Below are positions 25,123 through 33,164 of a stretch of 64,000 bases of DNA, in pieces. Below the pieces are notes generated by a model. The model made no database searches. It saw nothing but the letters and a program-made list of their open reading frames with translations, and was not told the DNA's origin. Within the stretch, counting starts at the first letter, position 1. Each line of letters opens with the position of its first letter. The DNA is taken from the NCBI RefSeq assembly GCF_005796185.1, contig NZ_VAHM01000010.1, forward strand, positions 1 through 64,000, read 5' to 3'. The position numbers and the translations under genes are program-made. This DNA comes from Pseudarthrobacter sp. NamB4 (GTDB lineage: Bacteria > Actinomycetota > Actinomycetes > Actinomycetales > Micrococcaceae).

Positions 25123-25460
25123 GCAGCACGGAGACGGGTACGGGTACGAAGATTCACGTCCTGGGCCCGCTGGAGCAGATCCCGGTGGGGGAGGGGCGCG
25201 CCTTCGCCGTGGACGGGAAGCAGGTGGCCGTGTTCCGGCTGCGGGAAGGTTCACTGCGGGCGGTGTCTGCCGTTTGCCCCCACCGCGGCGGCCCGCTTGC
25301 GGACGGCACCATCGACGGGCAGGTGGTTATTTGTCCGCTGCACCAGCACGCCTTCGACCTTGCCACCGGCTGCTCCACAACAGGCGCAAACGCGCTGCAG
25401 ACCTACCGCGTGAGGCTGGACCGGGAGCAAAACCTGGTGCTGGAAACGGCCCCTGTGTAG
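25119..25460 (+). CDS. nirD: Nitrite reductase small subunit NirD (Rieske type)
   Basis: This 113-residue Rieske-fold protein has the [2Fe-2S] ligand pattern CPH (Cys53, His55) and CPLHQH (Cys72, His75). It is the small subunit of NAD(P)H-nitrite reductase. The ATG at 25119 overlaps the nirB stop by 4 bases. The in-frame start at 25035 lies inside nirB and is rejected. Confidence 0.94.
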   Translation: MSSTETGTGTKIHVLGPLEQIPVGEGRAFAVDGKQVAVFRLREGSLRAVSAVCPHRGGPLADGTIDGQVVICPLHQHAFDLATGCSTTGANALQTYRVRLDREQNLVLETAPV

Positions 25461-25634
25461 CGCGCGTCACGTAACACCCCCGCGCGTCTTGTAGGATGGA
25501 CGAGCCGCGTGAAGCTTCGGCTGAGCGAGCTAATGCACTCATAAACGTCAGCCTCTGACCGATCTGACCGAATTATGTGAGCTGCATTACTCGTTTCCCG
25601 GATGCGGCCAACCCCCAACCCACAAGGAATCGTT

Positions 25635-27095
25635 GTGCCTCAAAGTACCCCCACAGACCTGCAGAACCGCACGGCACCATCCACCGCCGTCGACCCCACC
25701 CTCAGCGCCGAGGGTTACAGCAAGACCCTGGGCCGGCGCCACGTCACCATGATTGCCATGGGCGGCGCCATCGGCGTCGGCCTGTTCATGGGTGCCGGCG
25801 GACGCCTCGCCTCCACCGGTCCGGCCCTGATTTTCTCCTACGCCATCGCCGGCGTCATCGCCTACCTGCTCATGCGGGCCCTCGGCGAGCTCATCATGTA
25901 CCGCCAGACCTCCGGTTCGTTCGTCAGCTACGCCGGCGAAATGTTCGGCAAGAAGGGCGCCTTCCTGTCCGGCTGGATGTACTTCATTAACTGGGGTATG
26001 ACCGGCATCGCCGAACTGATCGCGATCGGCCTGTACTTCCAGTTCTTCTTCCCCAACGTCCCGGTGGAAGCCTCGGCCATCGCCGCGCTCGCGCTCCTGG
26101 TGGCAGTGAACCTGCTCAGCGTCAAGGCCTTCGGCGAGTTCGAATTCTGGGCCTCCTGCCTGAAGGTGGGCGCCATCCTGATCTTCCTGGTGGTGGGCAC
26201 CTTCATGGTGGTCACCAACGCCCAGGTGGGCGACGGCAACGCGTCGGTCGCCAACCTGTTTGCTGCCGACGGGGGCATGTTCCCCAAGGGCGCACTGGTA
26301 ATGGTCCTGGTCCTCAACGCCGTCATCTTCGCCTACAACGGGATCGAGCTCGTCGGCATTACCGCCGGCGAGATGCAGAACCCGGAACGCGAAGTGCCCA
26401 AGGCGATCCGCGCCGTCGTCCTCCGCATCGTGGTGTTCTACGTCGGTTCCGTGACCCTGCTCGCCATGCTGTTGCCGTCGGACCAGTACAAGGCAGGCAT
26501 CTCCCCGTTCGTCACCGTTTTCGGCCAGATGGGCCTGGGCTGGGTGGGTGACGTGATGAACATGATCGTGATCACTGCCGCGCTCTCCTCCTGCAACTCC
26601 GGCCTGTACTCCATCGGCCGCGTGTTCCGCACCATGGCCAACAACGGTCACGCCCCGCAGTGGCTGACCAGGATGTCCAAGCGCCACGTCCCGTACGCGG
26701 CCATCCTGGGCATCGCGGCCTTCTACCTGGTGGGCATCATGCTGAACATCTGGCTGGGCGGCTCGCACGCATTCGACCTTGCCCTGAATACCGCCTCCAT
26801 CGGCGTAATCTTCTGCTGGGGCTCCATCTTTGCCAGCCAGATTGTGCTGCGCCGCCGCAAGGGTGTCACGTCCACCTTGCCGATGCCCGGTTCGCCGTGG
26901 ACCAGCTGGGCCGGCCTGCTCGGGCTGCTGGCAATCACGATGCTGATCGGCTTCGACACCATGACCAGCAAGACCGGCGAGGTCTTCTACCTGGGCCTCT
27001 GGACCCTGGCCACCATCCCGTTCTTCGCGGTGCTCCTGTGGCTGGGCTGGCAGAAGGTCAAGGACAATGAGCCGAAGAGTGAGCTGTTCAGCTAG
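25635..27095 (+). CDS. Amino acid permease (AAT family, AnsP/CycA-like)
   Basis: This 486-residue transporter has twelve predicted helices and the amino acid transporter signature MIAMGGAIGVGLFMGAG after a soluble N-terminus. The consensus segment FAYNGIELVGITAGEMQNPEREVPKAI is typical of the asparagine / D-serine-alanine / GABA permease group of proton symporters. Substrate cannot be told from sequence; L-asparagine or small neutral amino acids are the best guesses. GTG 25635 follows AAGGA at 25624-25628. A strong hairpin terminator lies just after it at 27115-27152. Confidence 0.92.
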   Translation: MPQSTPTDLQNRTAPSTAVDPTLSAEGYSKTLGRRHVTMIAMGGAIGVGLFMGAGGRLASTGPALIFSYAIAGVIAYLLMRALGELIMYRQTSGSFVSYAGEMFGKKGAFLSGWMYFINWGMTGIAELIAIGLYFQFFFPNVPVEASAIAALALLVAVNLLSVKAFGEFEFWASCLKVGAILIFLVVGTFMVVTNAQVGDGNASVANLFAADGGMFPKGALVMVLVLNAVIFAYNGIELVGITAGEMQNPEREVPKAIRAVVLRIVVFYVGSVTLLAMLLPSDQYKAGISPFVTVFGQMGLGWVGDVMNMIVITAALSSCNSGLYSIGRVFRTMANNGHAPQWLTRMSKRHVPYAAILGIAAFYLVGIMLNIWLGGSHAFDLALNTASIGVIFCWGSIFASQIVLRRRKGVTSTLPMPGSPWTSWAGLLGLLAITMLIGFDTMTSKTGEVFYLGLWTLATIPFFAVLLWLGWQKVKDNEPKSELFS

Positions 27096-27114
27096 TTCTT
27101 CTCGGCAGTAGGTA

Positions 27115-27152
27115 CGACGGCGGGACGCCCTGGGGAGGGCGGCCCGCCGTCG
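27115..27152 (+). terminator. Intrinsic terminator after the permease gene
   Basis: A 17-bp stem with a single A-G mismatch (27115-27131 with 27136-27152) and a GGGG loop lies 20 bp after the permease stop. Only a short T run (GTTTCC) follows. Confidence 0.8.
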
Positions 27153-27328
27153 GCGTTTCCCCGCGTGCGTTCCTGCCCACTTAGTGACCGCGCTGCGGGT
27201 CCGGGGGGCTGTGTGTCCCCGCTGCACCCGCCGTGCAGCTAGCAACCGGGCAGGAAGGCAACACGGGTCGCGGTTGCTGCTGCTTCAGGTGCTGGTGCGG
27301 ACTGCCCGGGGCGGGCAGACTGGGGCTT

Positions 27329-28399
27329 GTGGACGAATCCTGGGTGCTGCATGTGGACCTTGACCAGTTCATCGCAGCTGTCGAAGTGCTCCGCCGGCCC
27401 GAACTCGCGGGCAAGGCGGTGATTGTTGGCGGCCGCGGCGATCCCGCCGAGCGGGCAGTAGTGTCCACTGCGTCGTATGAAGCCCGGGCGTACGGGGTCG
27501 GCTCCGGGATGCCGCTGCGCATCGCCGCGCGGAAAGTGCCGGACGCCGTCATCCTGCCTGTCGACCAGGAAGCCTACCTGGCTGCGTCCGACAAGGTGAT
27601 GTCCGTCCTGCGCTCCCAGCCCGGCGCCACCGTCCAGGTACTGGGCTGGGATGAAGCGTTCGTCGGTGTGCAGGATGAGGATCCGGAGGCCTACGCCCGG
27701 CAGCTGCAGCAGGCAGTCTTGGCGGAAACGCAGCTGCACTGCAGCGTGGGCATCGGTGACACCCTGGTCCGCGCCAAGGTGGCCACCACGTTCGGCAAGC
27801 CCGCCGGCGTCTACTGGCTCACGGCAGAGAACTGGCTCGACGTGATGGGGAGCCGGCCGACCATCGAACTCTGGGGTGTGGGAACCAAAGTGTCTGCCCG
27901 CCTTGCAAAACTGGGCATCAGGACCGTGGCGGAGCTGGCGGTTGCGAACCCTGACGACCTGGTTCCGGAGTTCGGGCCGAAGATGGGTCCCTGGTACGCG
28001 CAGCTCGGACGGGGCGACGGAGCGCGGACAGTTGACGACACGCCCTGGGTGGCGCGCGGGCACAGCCGTGAAACCACCTTCCAACAGGACCTGACCGAGC
28101 CCGGGCAGATTGACGGCGCGGTGAGGGAACTGGCGGCGCACGTGCTGGAGGATGTGGCGGCCGAGGGACGGCCGGTGGTCGGGCTGACGCTGAAGGTCCG
28201 CTACGCCCCATTCACCACCAAGACCTACGCGCGGAAGATCCCCGAGACGGCGGACCCCGCGGAAGTCCTCGCCCGCGCCCTGGAGCTGGTGGCGAGGATC
28301 GAGCCGGGCCATCCCATTAGACTCCTTGGGCTGCGGGCAGAAATGACGATGCCTGAAAACTCCCGGCAGGGGCATACGCCCACCCGCAGCGGATGGTGA
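27329..28399 (+). CDS. dinB: Y-family DNA polymerase, DinB2-like
   Basis: This 356-residue translesion polymerase keeps the catalytic carboxylates: Asp10 and Asp12 in HVDLDQF and Asp108-Glu109 in GWDEAF. It has the little-finger domain but no visible C-terminal beta-clamp box. The residue after Phe14, which is the aromatic steric gate in E. coli DinB (Phe13), is Ile15. Mycobacterium smegmatis DinB2 has Leu there and readily inserts ribonucleotides, so this enzyme may also accept rNTPs. GTG 27329 starts the fold; the longer frame to 27233 has no homology. The gene stands alone. Confidence 0.88.
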   Translation: MDESWVLHVDLDQFIAAVEVLRRPELAGKAVIVGGRGDPAERAVVSTASYEARAYGVGSGMPLRIAARKVPDAVILPVDQEAYLAASDKVMSVLRSQPGATVQVLGWDEAFVGVQDEDPEAYARQLQQAVLAETQLHCSVGIGDTLVRAKVATTFGKPAGVYWLTAENWLDVMGSRPTIELWGVGTKVSARLAKLGIRTVAELAVANPDDLVPEFGPKMGPWYAQLGRGDGARTVDDTPWVARGHSRETTFQQDLTEPGQIDGAVRELAAHVLEDVAAEGRPVVGLTLKVRYAPFTTKTYARKIPETADPAEVLARALELVARIEPGHPIRLLGLRAEMTMPENSRQGHTPTRSGW

Positions 28400-28483
28400 C
28401 GGAACGGGTCCGGACAGCTCACTGCCTCCAGCCGGTCCCTCCCGGAGCTACGCATCGGAAGCCCCGCCGTGTACTATTTACAG

Positions 28484-28499
28484 AACGAACGGTCGGTAA
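28484..28499 (+). promoter_or_regulatory. paaR box: TetR (PaaR)-type operator before the thiolase operon
   Basis: AACGAACGGTCGGTAA lies just after a TACTAT -10 box (28472-28477), so bound repressor would cover the transcription start. It resembles the PaaR motif ACCGNNCGNNCGGT known in Corynebacterium and the sites at 35867, 40825 and 42716. Confidence 0.6.
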
Positions 28500-28559
28500 G
28501 GAGCGGGAGCGCTGCCGGCCGCCGATGACAGTGCTGTTTATCGCGTGAAGGGTGTTTCC

Positions 28560-29786
28560 ATGGCTGCAACCGCAGGTCCGCAGGCTTTCCTTGTCGGCGG
28601 GGTACGAACGCCGGTGGGCAAATACGGCGGCTCGCTCTCGTCAGTTCGCCCCGACGACCTCGCGGCCCTGGTACTCCGGGAGGCCGTGAGCCGGGCAGGC
28701 CTCGATCCGGACAGCATCGACGAGGTCATCATGGGCAACGCCAACGGAGCCGGGGAAGAAAACCGCAACGTGGCCCGGATGGCCACCCTGCTCGCGGGAC
28801 TTCCCCTCCACATCCCGGGCATCACCGTCAACCGGCTGTGCTCCTCCGGGCTTAGCGCCATCATCCAGGCAAGCCACATGATCAAGGCCGGAGCCGCGGA
28901 CGTGGTGATCGCCGGCGGCGTGGAATCCATGAGCCGGGCCCCGTGGGTGCAGGAGAAACCGTCCGCTGCCTTCGCGAAGCCGGGCCAGATTTTCGATACC
29001 TCCATCGGCTGGCGCTTCACCAACCCGCATTTCCAGCACGGCAGCCTTTCACGTGACGGCAAGATGACGTACTCCATGCCTGAAACCGCCGAGGAAGTGG
29101 CCCGCGTGGACAAGATCTCCCGCGAGGACGCTGACGAGTTTGCCGTCCGCTCCCACCAGCGGGCCTTGGCCGCCATCGACGGGGGGCGGTTCAAGGACGA
29201 GATTGTTCCCGTCACCGTGAAGAGCCGGAAGTCGCAGACCGTTGTGGACACCGATGAAGGCCCCCGCAAGGACACCAGTATGGAGGTGCTCGCAGGCCTC
29301 AAGCCAGTGGCACACGGCGGAGCAGTGGTAACGGCGGGCAACTCGTCCTCCCTCAACGACGGCGCTTCAGCCATCATCGTGGCGTCCGAGGCAGCCATCG
29401 AAAGGCTGGGACTGACCCCCCGGGCACGCATCATCGACGGCGCATCGGCCGGGTGTGAGCCGGAAATCATGGGCATCGGCCCTGTTCCTGCTACCCAGAA
29501 GGTCCTCAAGCGGACAGGCCTCAGCGTAGGCGACCTTGACGCGGTCGAACTCAACGAAGCCTTTGCCACGCAGTCACTTGCCTGTATCCGGCGGCTGGGC
29601 CTGGAACCGGACATCGTCAACAACGACGGCGGCGCGATCGCCCTGGGGCATCCGCTGGGTTCCAGCGGGGCACGGATTGCCATCACGCTGCTGGGCCGGA
29701 TGGAGCGCGAGGACGCGAAGGTTGGCCTGGCCACCATGTGCATCGGCGTGGGACAGGGCACCGCCATGCTGCTGGAGAAGGTCTGA
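28560..29786 (+). CDS. Acetyl-CoA C-acyltransferase (3-oxoadipyl-CoA thiolase-like)
   Basis: This 408-residue thiolase has the acylation Cys94 in NRLCSSGLSA, and later the GHPLGSSGAR and CIGVGQGTA motifs with the catalytic His and Cys. It cleaves 3-oxoacyl-CoA. Resemblance to PcaF/PaaJ (GNANGAGEENRNVARMA) and the PaaR-type box upstream suggest 3-oxoadipyl-CoA as substrate in phenylacetate breakdown. ATG 28560 has GAAGGG 7 bases before; GTG 28545 is an alternative. The stop overlaps the next ATG (TGATG). Confidence 0.9.
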   Translation: MAATAGPQAFLVGGVRTPVGKYGGSLSSVRPDDLAALVLREAVSRAGLDPDSIDEVIMGNANGAGEENRNVARMATLLAGLPLHIPGITVNRLCSSGLSAIIQASHMIKAGAADVVIAGGVESMSRAPWVQEKPSAAFAKPGQIFDTSIGWRFTNPHFQHGSLSRDGKMTYSMPETAEEVARVDKISREDADEFAVRSHQRALAAIDGGRFKDEIVPVTVKSRKSQTVVDTDEGPRKDTSMEVLAGLKPVAHGGAVVTAGNSSSLNDGASAIIVASEAAIERLGLTPRARIIDGASAGCEPEIMGIGPVPATQKVLKRTGLSVGDLDAVELNEAFATQSLACIRRLGLEPDIVNNDGGAIALGHPLGSSGARIAITLLGRMEREDAKVGLATMCIGVGQGTAMLLEKV

Positions 29787-30586
29787 TGGCCGGGGGCGTG
29801 GATTTGGCGGCGGAGAAATTCCACGCACTCCTGGTGGAGGAACGCAGCGACCGGGTAGTGGTGCTGCTGAACCGGCCCGAGGTGCGCAACGCCATCGACC
29901 AGCAGATGGTGGACGAACTGCACGTGGTCTGCACCGCGCTGGAGCAGAACCCCAAAGTGCTCATCATCGCGGGCGTAGAGGGCGTGTTCGCCTCCGGAGC
30001 GGACATAGCCCAACTGCGCGAGCGGCGCCGCGACGACGCCCTGCAGGCCATCAACTCCACCATCTTCGTGCGGATCGCCAAGCTGCCCATGCCGGTGATC
30101 GCCGCCGTCGACGGTTACTGCCTGGGCGGCGGCGCGGAGCTCGCCTATGCCGCGGACTTCAGGATTGGAACTCCCACGGTCCGCATCGGAAACCCGGAAA
30201 CCGGGCTGGGCATCCTCGCCGCCGCCGGTGCCAGCTGGCGGCTGAAGGAACTCGTGGGGGAGCCGGTGGCCAAGCAGATCCTCCTCGCAGGCCGCGTCCT
30301 CACCGCTGAGGAAGCCCTCGCGGTCAACCTCATCACCGAGATCCACGAAGCAAGCGGACTGATGGACGCGGCACACGATCTGGCGGGCAGGATCAGCCGG
30401 CAGGATCCGCTGGCGGTGCGGATTACCAAGTCCGTGTTCCACGCCCCGGCCGAGGCCCATCCCCTGATCGACCAGCTGGCGCAGGGCATCCTCTTCGAAT
30501 CCGAAGCCAAGTTCAGCCGGATGCAGAAGTTTCTGGACAAGAAAGCCGGTAAGAAGGCAGAAATTGGAAAGAAGGAGAACGCATGA
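29786..30586 (+). CDS. Enoyl-CoA hydratase/isomerase family protein
   Basis: This 266-residue crotonase-fold protein has NRPEVRNAID, the oxyanion segment FASGADIAQL and VDGYCLGGGAELAYAADFRI, and the PETGLGILAAAGA region with the second catalytic position. It is probably PaaF- or PaaG-like, hydrating a dehydroadipyl-CoA intermediate. It is coupled to the thiolase gene before it and to the dehydrogenase gene after it (ATGA overlap). Confidence 0.88.
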   Translation: MAGGVDLAAEKFHALLVEERSDRVVVLLNRPEVRNAIDQQMVDELHVVCTALEQNPKVLIIAGVEGVFASGADIAQLRERRRDDALQAINSTIFVRIAKLPMPVIAAVDGYCLGGGAELAYAADFRIGTPTVRIGNPETGLGILAAAGASWRLKELVGEPVAKQILLAGRVLTAEEALAVNLITEIHEASGLMDAAHDLAGRISRQDPLAVRITKSVFHAPAEAHPLIDQLAQGILFESEAKFSRMQKFLDKKAGKKAEIGKKENA

Positions 30587-31455
30587 ACGTCCCCCATCCG
30601 GCCCCTGGCCTGCCCGCCCGCGTGGGTGTCCTGGGCGGCGGACGCATGGGCGCCGGAATCGCCCACGCTTTCCTGGTCAAGGGTGCTGATGTGCTGGTGG
30701 TCGAGCGCGACGACCAGTCCGCGCAGGCTGCCCGTGAGCGGGTGGAGGCCGCCGCAGTGAAGAGCATCGAGCGCGGAATGGCGGACGCCAGCCTGAACGA
30801 GCTGGCCTCACGGCTCACGGTGGGTCTTGACTACGATGCCTTCGCCGACCGCGAGCTGGTGGTGGAAGCCGTCCCCGAGGACTGGGACCTGAAAGTCGCT
30901 TCACTGCGCGGCATCGAGGAGCGTCTGTCCCAGAATGCGTACTTGGCGTCCAACACATCCTCACTCTCCGTCAGCGGTCTTGCCCGGGAATTGAAGCGGC
31001 CGGAGAATTTCCTGGGCCTGCACTTCTTCAACCCGGTGCCGGCGTCAACCCTGATCGAGGTGGTGCTGGGGGAGCAAACCTCGCCCGGGCTCGCGGCCGA
31101 GGCAAAAGGGTGGGTTGAGGCACTCGGCAAGACCGCCGTCGTCGTCAATGATGCCCCGGGCTTTGCCTCCTCACGGCTGGGGGTGGCAATTGCGCTGGAG
31201 GCGATGCGCATGGTGGAGGAAGGCGTTGCCTCTGCGGAGGACATCGACGCCGCAGTGGTCCTGGGCTACAAGCACCCAACGGGACCCCTCAGGACCACGG
31301 ACATCGTGGGGCTGGACGTCCGGCTGGGCATCGCCGAGTACCTGCACTCGACCCTCGGTGAGCGGTTCGCCCCGCCCCAGATCCTCAGGGACAAGGTGGC
31401 CCGTGGGGAGCTGGGGCGCAAGACGGGCAAAGGGTTTTTCGACTGGCCCAGCTGA
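30583..31455 (+). CDS. 3-hydroxyacyl-CoA dehydrogenase family protein
   Basis: This 290-residue NAD-dependent dehydrogenase has the dinucleotide-binding loop GVLGGGRMGAGIAHAF and the LGLHFFNPVP signature with the catalytic His, plus the C-terminal helical domain ending in RKTGKGFFDW. It probably oxidises 3-hydroxyadipyl-CoA as PaaH does. It is the last gene of the three-gene beta-oxidation operon; only 15 bp separate it from the convergent DUF6480 gene, so any terminator must be inside coding sequence. Confidence 0.9.
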   Translation: MNVPHPAPGLPARVGVLGGGRMGAGIAHAFLVKGADVLVVERDDQSAQAARERVEAAAVKSIERGMADASLNELASRLTVGLDYDAFADRELVVEAVPEDWDLKVASLRGIEERLSQNAYLASNTSSLSVSGLARELKRPENFLGLHFFNPVPASTLIEVVLGEQTSPGLAAEAKGWVEALGKTAVVVNDAPGFASSRLGVAIALEAMRMVEEGVASAEDIDAAVVLGYKHPTGPLRTTDIVGLDVRLGIAEYLHSTLGERFAPPQILRDKVARGELGRKTGKGFFDWPS

Positions 31456-31470
31456 GAAGTTAGCCTGCGG

Positions 31471-31704
31471 CTAGTCGAAGAATCCGACGATGTAGCCGAT
31501 GAAATAGAGCAGCGACAGCAGAACGACGGCGGCGATAACCGCGATCCAAAAGAACTGGGTGCCCTTTTTCGTGCCGTGCTCGTCATGGCCCTGGGTGGTG
31601 CTTGTGGATGCCTCGCCCGGCGGCGTTTCGCCCGGCGGTACTCCGCCGCCAGGCTCCAGGCCGGTCAGCTTGTCTTCTTCCGGGTCCGGATTTTGTCCTG
31701 ACAC
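31471..31704 (-). CDS. DUF6480 family small membrane protein
   Basis: This 77-residue protein has the DUF6480 pattern: SGQNPDPEED, then PGGGVPPGETPPGEAST, and a single C-terminal transmembrane helix. GTG 31704 is preceded by GGGAG at 31711-31715. The longer frame to the ATG at 31779 would overlap the divergent GNAT start and is rejected. Function unknown. Confidence 0.8.
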   Translation of the reverse strand: MSGQNPDPEEDKLTGLEPGGGVPPGETPPGEASTSTTQGHDEHGTKKGTQFFWIAVIAAVVLLSLLYFIGYIVGFFD

Positions 31705-31766
31705 GTTTTTCTCCCTCGTCGTCGTCCTGGTGCTTTCCCAGCGTAACCGGCCCGGATGGTTGGACC

Positions 31767-31772
31767 TAGGCT
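31767..31772 (+). promoter_or_regulatory. -10 box of a leaderless transcript (GNAT gene)
   Basis: TAGGCT ends 6 bases before ATG 31779, and no ribosome binding site is present. Confidence 0.5.
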
Positions 31773-31778
31773 GGTGCA

Positions 31779-32387
31779 ATGACCTTCCTTGAACCCCTTA
31801 CCCTCACCGGCAGGCATGTAATCCTTGAGCCGCTGGCAGAGGAACACCACGACGGATTGGTGGAGGCTGCCGCGGACGGCGGGCTTTGGCAGCTCTGGTA
31901 CACCTCGGTTCCAACTCCCGAAGAAATGGCAGGTGAAATCCGGCGCCGCCTGGCCCTTCAAACCGAGGGCTCCATGCTGCCGTTCACCACCCGCCTGATC
32001 GACAGGGATACCGGCGGTCCGGGCAGGATCATCGGCATGACCACGTACATGAACATCGACGCCGGCACTCCCCGGCTGGAGATCGGCTCCACGTGGAACG
32101 CTGCGTCGGTCCAGGGGACGGGCACCAACCCGGACTCCAAGCTGCTGCTCCTGGGCCATGCCTTCGACGTTCTCGGCTGCCCCGCCGTGGAGTTCCGCAC
32201 CCACTGGCTGAACCACCAGTCGCGGGAAGCCATCGCCCGGCTGGGCGCTAAGCAGGACGGCGTGCTCCGCAGCCACTCAAGAACCCGCGACGGCATCCTG
32301 CGTGACACCGTGGTGTTCTCCATCCTGGAACACGAGTGGCCCTCCGTCCGGGCCGGGCTGGAGTACCGGTTAGCCCGGCGCGGGTAG
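31779..32387 (+). CDS. GNAT family N-acetyltransferase
   Basis: This 202-residue protein matches the RimJ/RimL-type acetyltransferases: LTLTGRHVILEPLAEEHHDGL at the start, a central RLEIGSTWNAASVQGTGTNPDSKLLL acetyl-CoA region, and VEFRTHWLNHQSREAIARLGA. Substrate is unknown; protein N-termini or small amines are typical. The start codon lies 6 bases after a -10 box. Confidence 0.88.
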   Translation: MTFLEPLTLTGRHVILEPLAEEHHDGLVEAAADGGLWQLWYTSVPTPEEMAGEIRRRLALQTEGSMLPFTTRLIDRDTGGPGRIIGMTTYMNIDAGTPRLEIGSTWNAASVQGTGTNPDSKLLLLGHAFDVLGCPAVEFRTHWLNHQSREAIARLGAKQDGVLRSHSRTRDGILRDTVVFSILEHEWPSVRAGLEYRLARRG

Positions 32388-32444
32388 CGTCTTATTAGCT
32401 GCTTATGACGTGCGCGTTTTGTTGCCTTGTGGTTAGCTGTGCGG

Positions 32445-33164
32445 ATGAATAAACCGGACAGATCCATGGACTGGGATGGCGCTGTCAACGCCTGGCATGT
32501 CGCCGGCGGCGTGTACCGGATGGGTCGGCGCGAATGGCTCACGGAAGCGGGCTGGCGGCAGGCGTACGACGACGGCGTCCGCACAGTGATCGACCTCCGC
32601 AACGCTGCGGAGGCGCAGCGGAGGGAAACGGATCCGGTCCTGGCCGCTTCAGCATGGTCCGGGATCACTGTGGTTTCCTCGCCTACTGAGGAGCCGGGCG
32701 ATCCCCGCCTCACCGCAGTCACCGGCCCCTACCTGAACGATCCGGCCCACTATGCGGAGAACGCCCGAATCTTCCCGGAGAAGCTGGTGAGCATCTTCCG
32801 CGAACTGGCCGCAGCGGCCGGACGCGGAGCCGTGGTGCTGCACTGCGCAGCCGGGCGGGACCGCAGCGGCATGGTAGCCGCCATGGTCCAGGACCTCGCG
32901 GGGGATTCCGACCACTCCATTGCCGAGGGGTACCGGCGCTCGGCCCGCGGCATCAATGAGCGGTACCGTACCCACGGTCCTCCCCATTCGCGTGAGCGCT
33001 ACCTCGAAGAGGAGGAGTTGGCTCCGCTGCTCGAGGCCCGCGGCTATGCTGCGGCGGAGTTTGTGCGCACGCTGGATACCCGGGCGTTCCTGCTGGGGAA
33101 CGGCCTGAGCGGCGAGGAACTGCACGCAGTGCTGGCCCTATGCGGAGCGCGGGTAGCCCGATGA
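32445..33164 (+). CDS. Tyrosine-protein phosphatase (dual-specificity-like)
   Basis: This 239-residue protein has the catalytic P-loop LHCAAGRDRSGM (Cys-x5-Arg) of the Y_phosphatase3/PtpB-like family and the N-terminal YRMGRREWLTEAGW and TVIDLRNAAE segments. It may act on phosphotyrosine or phosphoinositides. ATG 32445 is preferred over GTG 32427; a TTAGCT hexamer 6 bases before it may be an imperfect leaderless -10. The stop overlaps the next gene's ATG by 4 bases. Confidence 0.88.
   Translation: MNKPDRSMDWDGAVNAWHVAGGVYRMGRREWLTEAGWRQAYDDGVRTVIDLRNAAEAQRRETDPVLAASAWSGITVVSSPTEEPGDPRLTAVTGPYLNDPAHYAENARIFPEKLVSIFRELAAAAGRGAVVLHCAAGRDRSGMVAAMVQDLAGDSDHSIAEGYRRSARGINERYRTHGPPHSRERYLEEEELAPLLEARGYAAAEFVRTLDTRAFLLGNGLSGEELHAVLALCGARVAR

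Noticed and set aside
32427..33164. Start of the tyrosine phosphatase at GTG 32427
   Set aside because: No ribosome binding site and no homology before ATG 32445, which also has a -10-like hexamer at leaderless spacing.
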